DNA from: Advenella sp048381675
GTDB taxonomy: Bacteria > Pseudomonadota > Gammaproteobacteria > Burkholderiales > Burkholderiaceae_B
Direction: 5' to 3'
DNA length: 64,000 nt
Assembly: GCF_048381675.1 (NCBI RefSeq)
Contig: NZ_JBLWIS010000009.1
Coordinates: forward strand, 62,001 to 126,000
The position numbers and the translations under genes were made by a program. This document shows positions 58,675 to 64,000 of this stretch, in pieces. A model generated the notes under the pieces. The model made no database searches. It was not told where the DNA came from and saw only the letters and a program-made list of their open reading frames with translations. Numbering within the stretch: position 1 is the stretch's first letter; every line of letters begins with the position of its first letter.

Positions 58675-59679
58675 TCAGGGCGTTATTCCAAGCTTGGACA
58701 GTTGGTGACGTAAGGTATGACGGGATATGCCCAGAATGCTGGCAGCCAGAGTCTGGTTGCCAGCACTGCGTTTCAAGGCCTGCAAAATAAGCGACTTCTG
58801 GAAGCGGGCGGTCTGTTCGAAATAATCATTGCTTGTCATGGCGTCATCATGACTGGTGTCGCCTGCCGTACTCTCTGGGCTCAGGGTGTTTTGTCCTTTT
58901 GCCTCCCGGATAATACGAGATGGCAAGTGTTTTTCAGTAATGACTTCCCCTTCCTCTAGAATACAAATCCGCTCCAGTAAATTGCCAAGCTCACGGACAT
59001 TGCCTGGCCAACGGTATTGTTGGAAAATTTCCTTGACGGCGGTGCTTATTTCCGTGAAATGAGCATCATGCAGGGCATTGTATTTTTTCAGGAAACGGTC
59101 TACCAGTACAAAGACATCGTCTCCGCGCTCCCGTAAAGGAGGAATGTTGATGGAAACCACCTGGAGCCGATAATAAAGATCATCCCGAAACTTGCCGGCC
59201 GACACTTCATTCAGCAGTATCTTGTTGGTGGCGGCAATAAAGCGCAGGTCGGTAGACTGCTCCTGCACCGAGCCAATGCGCCGGAAACGGCGGCTGTCCA
59301 GTAAGGTCAGGATTTTGGCCTGCATAATAGGGTCAAGTTCACGTATCTCATCCAGAAACACGGTGCCACCGTTGGAGACTTCCAATAACCCCATTTTTTT
59401 ATCGACCGCACCGGTGAATGAGCCCCGTTCGTGTCCGAATAGTTCAGACTCGAGCAGGTTGCCAGGAATGGCGGCGCAATTGATTTCCGTAAAGAGGTGA
59501 CTGGCGCGGCTGGATTGTTCATGAAGCGTGCGTGCAACCAGCCCCTTGCCGGTGCCGGTTTCGCCGTAGATCAGGACCGTGCTGACTTTGCTGCGGGCCA
59601 CCTTGGTGATCAGGTTTTTTAATTCAACCATGGAAGGATGGTTGCCAATTATCTCATTAACCTGTGTGGGGTTTGGCAT
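58675..59679 (-). CDS. PspF-like sigma-54 enhancer-binding protein
   Basis: A 334-residue AAA+ activator without an N-terminal sensor domain: Walker A GETGTGKG at 39-46, the sigma-54-contact loop GSFTGA at 86-91 (a variant of GAFTGA), Walker B-like GGTVFLDEIRELDP, and a C-terminal Fis-type helix-turn-helix (SAGNQTLAASILGISRHTLRHQL). Such domain-poor activators are controlled by a partner or by their level. The only clear sigma-54 promoter in this window is that of the adjacent AtuA operon, so that is the likely target. The ATG is at 59679. Confidence 0.88.
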   Translation of the reverse strand: MPNPTQVNEIIGNHPSMVELKNLITKVARSKVSTVLIYGETGTGKGLVARTLHEQSSRASHLFTEINCAAIPGNLLESELFGHERGSFTGAVDKKMGLLEVSNGGTVFLDEIRELDPIMQAKILTLLDSRRFRRIGSVQEQSTDLRFIAATNKILLNEVSAGKFRDDLYYRLQVVSINIPPLRERGDDVFVLVDRFLKKYNALHDAHFTEISTAVKEIFQQYRWPGNVRELGNLLERICILEEGEVITEKHLPSRIIREAKGQNTLSPESTAGDTSHDDAMTSNDYFEQTARFQKSLILQALKRSAGNQTLAASILGISRHTLRHQLSKLGITP

Positions 59680-59771
59680 GCCGAAATCCTCAAATGAGCG
59701 TGAGACGGGGAAATGACATTATAGTCTCAAGCCTTTGGATAGCAATCACCAAGCTGGCCGCATAAGCGCCG

Positions 59772-60779
59772 TCAATTAACCGTGATACCACTTTTCTTGA
59801 TGATTTCCCCTGCCTGTTTGGCCCGCTCATCAACATAAGACTTGAAGGCTTCCGGTGTGGACGCTACCGGGTACATGCCCAGGACCTCCAGTTTTTCACG
59901 GACGGCAGGTATTTCAAGTGCTTTTGTTATCTCAGCGTTCCAGCGATTGACAATCTCTTTGGGTACGCCTGCCGGCATGATAATGCCCTGTTCCGCGCTC
60001 CCCCTGAAATCTTTTACACCCAGTTCTTCGAACGTTGGCACATTGGGCATGCTGCTTAAACGTGACGGCCAGGTAACCGCCAGAAAGCGCACCCGAGGGT
60101 CGTTCTGGTATTGCCGGGCATTGGCAACGCCAACCAGGGCAGTTTGGATTTGGCCACCAACAAGATCAGTCATGGCGGCCGCATCACCCCGGTAGGGAAC
60201 GTGGACCATGTTGATGTTTTCCCGGTCACTTAAGGTTTCCATGGCAATATGATGGGGCGATCCGATGCCGGGAGAGGCATAACTGATCTTGTTCGGACTT
60301 TGCTTGACCCACTCCAGCCATTCCTGGTAATTGTTGACATTGCTTTCTGTATTGACGATCAACAATAAAGGCAGGTGCACCGTTGTTGCCACATACTCAA
60401 AATCACTCTGCTTGTAATTCAAGTTATTGAAAAGATGCCAGTTATTGAACAGTGTGCTGTTATCGGCGGTTGCCAGGGTATAGCCATCTGGGGCGGCTTT
60501 GGCCAGTGCGGCCGTACCGATCGTGCCACCGGCGCCGGGTCGGTTTTCGATAATGATCTGTTGCTTGAGCTCGTTGCCGACTTGCTCGCCCAGGATGCGC
60601 GCCAGAATATCAGAGGCGCCACCTGCGCCGTACGGCACAATCCATTTGATGGTTTTTTGCGGGTATTCCTGGGCAACCGCCATTTGTGTTTGCTGGGCAA
60701 GCAGTAAAGTCATGCCAGCGAACAGGTTGCGAACCAGGGGGCCAAAACGGGAACGGGTAAAGAAGGTTGAATGTGACAT
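59772..60779 (-). CDS. Bug/TctC-type periplasmic receptor 8
   Basis: A 335-residue receptor with a long signal peptide ending near MAVAQE, then KWIVPYGAGGASDILARIL, ENRPGAGGTIGTAAL and HVPYRGDAAAMTDLVGGQIQTALV. It precedes the activator gene on the same strand and lies 56 bases after the hydrolase gene, so it could be co-transcribed with the hydrolase and VOC genes upstream. The ligand is unknown. Confidence 0.9.
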   Translation of the reverse strand: MSHSTFFTRSRFGPLVRNLFAGMTLLLAQQTQMAVAQEYPQKTIKWIVPYGAGGASDILARILGEQVGNELKQQIIIENRPGAGGTIGTAALAKAAPDGYTLATADNSTLFNNWHLFNNLNYKQSDFEYVATTVHLPLLLIVNTESNVNNYQEWLEWVKQSPNKISYASPGIGSPHHIAMETLSDRENINMVHVPYRGDAAAMTDLVGGQIQTALVGVANARQYQNDPRVRFLAVTWPSRLSSMPNVPTFEELGVKDFRGSAEQGIIMPAGVPKEIVNRWNAEITKALEIPAVREKLEVLGMYPVASTPEAFKSYVDERAKQAGEIIKKSGITVN

Positions 60780-60835
60780 AATGAAAAAGTCTCCGGTTTT
60801 TTTATAAAAATAAAATGGTGCGCAAGCTTGTTTGC

Positions 60836-62011
60836 TTACCAGCCATGTTTTTGGGTCCAGTCGGTAATTAAGGTAACGGCCGAAGCAAGTTGCTCTGGCT
60901 GGCCTTTAAAGTAATGATTCGCGCCCTTGATGCAATGCATTTCCTTGTCAACGCTGCCGCAGGCCTGGTACATCAGGCCTATGTCGCGTTGCGGAACGGC
61001 ATCATCTGCACTGTGTTCGATGGCTAGCAAGGGTACCGTAACCTGTTTGGCGCAAGATTCACCGTCTGCCCTGGAATGGTCAATAGACCATTGCGATAAC
61101 CAGGATCGCAGGGTAGAAAAACGGGCCAGGCCCACCGGACCGGTATTGACCGTTTCGGGGATACCCATATAGCACTGCCCGATGACCCGATCATTGGGGT
61201 CTATGCTGCCGTCAAGAAAACGGGGTTCGGCCATGGTGCGATGGGTCACAAAACACCGTTCAATTTCCGCCGTATTGCGTTTTTTCAGGGTTTCCAGGGT
61301 GTCCTGTACCCAGTCGGTAATTCGGCGTACGCGTGCCAATTGCGCCTCCCGGTAAGCCAGCAACCAGTCTTGCGGGTACGGGGGTTGTACGGCCAAGTTA
61401 GGGGAATACAGGTCAAATTCGGGGTTGCGCCTGTCGGGGTTGTGTTCGTCAATTACGGATGGGTCTATCCAATCGACAAGGCAGCGTGCCCGGGCACGAT
61501 GGGCGGCTTCCAGCACCATGCCATCGGCAGGTATCAGGCCTGCAGATTTGATATCAATCACATCACCAGCCGGCGTGTGGGTAATGGTAGGGTTCTGGGC
61601 CTGGGATTGAAAAAACAGCGCCAGGGAGCCGCCACCCGACCAACCCAGTAACACCACTTTCTCAAAGCCCAGTTGCTCTTTGGCGTAACGGACACAGGCA
61701 CCCAGGTCCAGCAAGACTTTTTCATAGATCAGGGGTGAATCATTTTTAACGTAGCGGCTGCCCATGCAAAGCACCGGATAACCGGCAACCGCCATGGCAT
61801 TGGGAAGGGGAAGCAGTTGCAGGGTAGAACTGGGGTGCATCATGAGGAAAATGGTTTTGCTTTGGTGATTCCGCGGCCGGATCAAGACGCCCTCTAGATT
61901 CACGGTGCCCTGGCTACCTACGAAACCATAAGTTTCGGTGAACTTGCTGGTTTCCTTGTAGCTTACGTGTATCCACTTTTGTTCAATTTCATGTTTCATA
62001 AAGTTGTTCAT
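60836..62011 (-). CDS. Alpha/beta hydrolase family protein
   Basis: A 391-residue hydrolase with the nucleophile Ser in VVLLGWSGGGSLALFF (about residue 124), a PSSTLQLLPLPNAM oxyanion region after MMHP, the acid Asp in AIEHSADDAVPQRD and His in IKGANHYFKGQPEQL. No signal peptide. It is longer than typical esterases, with an inserted cap between about 150 and 280. The in-frame ATG at 61999 is an alternative start. Its operon partners are a VOC protein and a Bug receptor; an ester or ring-cleavage acid is the likely substrate. Confidence 0.85.
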   Translation of the reverse strand: MNNFMKHEIEQKWIHVSYKETSKFTETYGFVGSQGTVNLEGVLIRPRNHQSKTIFLMMHPSSTLQLLPLPNAMAVAGYPVLCMGSRYVKNDSPLIYEKVLLDLGACVRYAKEQLGFEKVVLLGWSGGGSLALFFQSQAQNPTITHTPAGDVIDIKSAGLIPADGMVLEAAHRARARCLVDWIDPSVIDEHNPDRRNPEFDLYSPNLAVQPPYPQDWLLAYREAQLARVRRITDWVQDTLETLKKRNTAEIERCFVTHRTMAEPRFLDGSIDPNDRVIGQCYMGIPETVNTGPVGLARFSTLRSWLSQWSIDHSRADGESCAKQVTVPLLAIEHSADDAVPQRDIGLMYQACGSVDKEMHCIKGANHYFKGQPEQLASAVTLITDWTQKHGW

Positions 62012-62043
62012 GCCTTTTAAATCATGGATGTTCTGTCTTGTGT

Positions 62044-62580
62044 TTATTGTCTGCCGGCCTGTTGGCGGATTTGGGCTTTTTCTCGTGTCCAGCTGTCAAG
62101 CTGTTCATGAACCGATTGCAGTTTTTCTTGGGATAAATTCTCGGGCTTCATGTCAACCGTTAACTCAAGCCGGATGCCATTCGGGTCAAAGAAGTAAATG
62201 GATTGTACAAAGCCGTGGTTGGTGATGCCCAGGACTTGGATGCCGGCCGCTTCCAGTTTCGCTTTGGCGCGTTCAAGTACTTCTAAAGATTCTACCTTAA
62301 GTGCCAAATGGTTGACCCAGGCTGGCGTGTTGGGTGATGGTAGGGCAGTCTGATCATCGCCCAAATCAAAAAAAGCAATCGTAGAGCCGTCATCGAGGCG
62401 GAAAAAAAGATGTACATAAGGGCAATGCTCGCCTGTGCTGGGGACATTATCTGCCCGGATCAAGTGAGTTAGGGGTAAGCCCAGGATATCCTCGTAAAAA
62501 GCGCGTGTTTCTTCAGCATCTTTGCAGCGCCATGCAAAGTGATGCAAGCGCTGTATGGTTTCAAAGCGGTTGGTTTGCAT
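62044..62580 (-). CDS. VOC-family (glyoxalase/dioxygenase-like) protein
   Basis: A 178-residue single-chain VOC protein with two half-modules: LHHFAWRCKDAEETRAFYEDILGLPLTHL with the first His, then VNHLALKVESLEVL with a second His and GIRLELTVDM with the Glu. So a metal site is intact, unlike the double-VOC protein at 40651. Such proteins act as isomerases, hydrolases or dioxygenases on small acids. It is divergent from the FAD monooxygenase across a shared regulatory region and is first in the operon with the hydrolase and the Bug receptor. Confidence 0.85.
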   Translation of the reverse strand: MQTNRFETIQRLHHFAWRCKDAEETRAFYEDILGLPLTHLIRADNVPSTGEHCPYVHLFFRLDDGSTIAFFDLGDDQTALPSPNTPAWVNHLALKVESLEVLERAKAKLEAAGIQVLGITNHGFVQSIYFFDPNGIRLELTVDMKPENLSQEKLQSVHEQLDSWTREKAQIRQQAGRQ

Positions 62581-62628
62581 GAAAGTCTCCTCTTGTCATT
62601 GATTTAAATTAATAAAAGTGTCAGTTAT

Positions 62629-62798
62629 TGATACTTTATATTATTTTTGGATTATTTGAATAGAGAAAACCCTTATAAATAGAAAAAAAATTTGAAAAAT
62701 TCATGTTTCACCGTCATAAACCCGTCTGAAAATTCATTTTGAATTATGTATTCAGTCATTACATGATTATTTTTCCAAAATATATTGCAAAAGTATCA
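62629..62798. promoter_or_regulatory. Inverted operator-like pair in the VOC/FAD-monooxygenase divergent region
   Basis: TGATACTTT (62629-62637) and AAAGTATCA (62790-62798) are exact inverted copies, one near each divergent start. The second also forms GTATCA-gaatt-TGATAT between the -35 and -10 of the rightward promoter. The 262-base interval otherwise is AT-rich with no gene. A single repressor could control both directions. Confidence 0.35.
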
Positions 62799-62812
62799 GA
62801 ATTTGATATTAT
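62785..62812 (+). promoter_or_regulatory. Sigma-70 promoter of the FAD monooxygenase gene
   Basis: TTGCAA at 62785-62790 and TATTAT at 62807-62812 are separated by 16 bases, about 30 bases before the ATG at 62843. The spacer contains an operator-like dyad. Confidence 0.45.
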
Positions 62813-62842
62813 TTATAAAAATTATTACTGTGAGGAGCAATA

Positions 62843-64000
62843 ATGCATACACCATCAACTGAACCACGCTTTTCCCTTTACTATAACTATCAGGTTTATC
62901 AACCCTGGCTAGCCTCGGAACATGGTCCACAATCACGTCATCAAGTGGTGATTGTGGGTGCCGGGCCATCGGGCATGGTAACCGCGCTAGAGCTGGCACG
63001 GCATGGCGTGTCTTGTGTTGTGCTTACTGCCGAACAGCAGGTGTCCGAAGGCAGCCGTGCCCTGGCATTTACCCGCCGTTCGATGGAAATCCTGCAACAG
63101 GCGGGGGTAGCCGAACGCATGACAGAAGCGGGCTTGCCCTGGCGGTTTGGCAACTCCTATTACCGCGGACAACGTGTTTTCCGGCTTGAAGCGCCGCATG
63201 ATAGCAATGACCGCTTTTATCCCCTAATCAACGTGCAGCAGCAATACATGGAGGAGTTCCTGCATGATGCCTGCAAGGCGAACCCCTTGATTGATTTTCG
63301 CTGGGGCAACAAGGTCATTGGCGTTGCGCAGAAAGACGGTTACGTTGAGGTGGAAGTGGATACGCCGGAAGGCACCTATACACTGGAAACGCAATGGCTG
63401 GTTGCCGCAGATGGCGGCCGTTCGGGCATTCGTGCGGGGTTGGGCCTGACAATGGAAGGCACTTCTTATGAAGGCAAGTTCGTGATTGCCGACATTAAAA
63501 TAGACCTGCCCCTGCCCACCGAAAGATTGGCTTATTTTGCCCCTGACTGGAATCCGGGTAATACCATTCTGATGCATCGTGAGCCCCATGGTATTTGGCG
63601 TATCGACTACCAGCTCCCCGAGGGAGAAGATCCTGAAGAGGCCTTGAAGCCGGAATCCATTGAGTCGCGTATCAATGCCCAACTGGCCATGATCGGGCAT
63701 GCCGGCAAACCCTGGGAGCTGGACTGGTGTTCGGTGTATTCCGCCCGCACCCTGACCTTACCGGATTACGTTTGCGGCAATATCCTGTTTACGGGTGATG
63801 CGGCGCATTTGCTACCTATTTTTGGCGTTCGTGGCGCCAATACCGGTTTTCAGGATGGCCAATCCCTGGGCTGGCATCTGGCATTTGTGGTCAAAGGACT
63901 GGCTGGCAAAACACTGCTGGATAATTACAGTCGTGAAAGGGTGACTGCGGCCAGGGAAATTATTGACGAAGGAGGTAAAAGCACACGCTTCATGACACCG
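62843..64000 (+). CDS. Group A FAD-dependent aromatic monooxygenase, partial
   Basis: 386 codons are present and the gene runs off the right edge (typical length about 500-600). It has VVIVGAGPSGMVTALELARHG (FAD Rossmann motif, near residue 36), VAADGGRSGIRAGLG (the DG motif) and LFTGDAAHLLPIFGVRGANTG (the GD motif). These mark the PHBH-fold phenol hydroxylase / MhpA-like class that hydroxylates phenolic acids with NAD(P)H and O2. TGAGGAGCAATA precedes the ATG. With the divergent VOC protein and hydrolase it could form a hydroxylation and ring-cleavage route. Confidence 0.87.
   Translation, partial: MHTPSTEPRFSLYYNYQVYQPWLASEHGPQSRHQVVIVGAGPSGMVTALELARHGVSCVVLTAEQQVSEGSRALAFTRRSMEILQQAGVAERMTEAGLPWRFGNSYYRGQRVFRLEAPHDSNDRFYPLINVQQQYMEEFLHDACKANPLIDFRWGNKVIGVAQKDGYVEVEVDTPEGTYTLETQWLVAADGGRSGIRAGLGLTMEGTSYEGKFVIADIKIDLPLPTERLAYFAPDWNPGNTILMHREPHGIWRIDYQLPEGEDPEEALKPESIESRINAQLAMIGHAGKPWELDWCSVYSARTLTLPDYVCGNILFTGDAAHLLPIFGVRGANTGFQDGQSLGWHLAFVVKGLAGKTLLDNYSRERVTAAREIIDEGGKSTRFMTP

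Overview
The window reads as a chromosomal stretch from a betaproteobacterium, most likely Burkholderiales and plausibly Alcaligenaceae. The basis is eight Bug/TctC-type periplasmic receptors, an H-NS protein of the YRxxxxPxxTWSGRGxRP type, and many CoA-transferase, crotonase and acyl-CoA dehydrogenase operons. By eye the GC content is below 50 percent, low for that order. No tRNA, rRNA, CRISPR array, transposase or prophage gene was recognised. The genus is inference.

Layout. (1) 1-12448: an aromatic- or lactone-type catabolic block. It has a cyclase-family hydrolase (cut by the left edge), a muconolactone-isomerase-like protein, a metallo-hydrolase, an NTF2-like protein, a two-subunit 3-oxoadipate-type CoA-transferase, a complete Liv-type ABC importer with two paralogous receptors, two alpha/beta-hydrolase-fold proteins that both lack the nucleophilic serine, and a Bug receptor. 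Promoters in this block share a GTTC-N7-GAAC-like operator. (2) 12644-19298 (minus): an oligopeptide-type ABC importer with a class III aminotransferase. (3) 19501-27616: an operon with a Gln-type thiol dioxygenase, a class III CoA-transferase, two crotonases, an ADP-forming acyl-CoA synthetase and a Bug receptor, bracketed by two paralogous IclR regulators. (4) 27735-30522: galE, a membrane-anchored Mrr-like protein and a DUF218 protein. (5) 30535-35356: LysR divergent from an AidB-like dehydrogenase, a Bug receptor and a CoA-transferase. (6) 35388-37874: a small RHH-like protein, H-NS, nagB and an IclR remnant. (7) 37939-45378: a two-component flavin monooxygenase, esterase, double-VOC protein, Tat-type Bug receptor, LysR, rhodanese and SBF-like transporter. 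(8) 45444-55460: a lipoprotein, a decayed TRAP permease, GntR, and a MaoC / MmgE-PrpD / acyl-CoA dehydrogenase / CoA-transferase / CitE / isocitrate-lyase-family set that looks like C5-branched dicarboxylate catabolism. (9) 55461-62580: a near-consensus sigma-54 promoter driving an AtuA/DUF4387/Bug operon, a PspF-like activator, another Bug receptor, a hydrolase and a VOC protein. (10) 62843 to the right edge: a group A FAD monooxygenase.

The genes fit a nutritional pattern: each operon pairs a soluble periplasmic receptor with CoA activation and a few tailoring enzymes, under its own IclR, LysR, GntR or sigma-54 control. None of the eight Bug receptors has TctA/TctB membrane partners here, so they must share a transporter encoded elsewhere or act as sensors.

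The leads most worth following are the thiol-dioxygenase operon with its shared operator, the sigma-54/AtuA unit, the pair of serine-less hydrolase-fold proteins, and the shared promoter-operator architecture of block 1.
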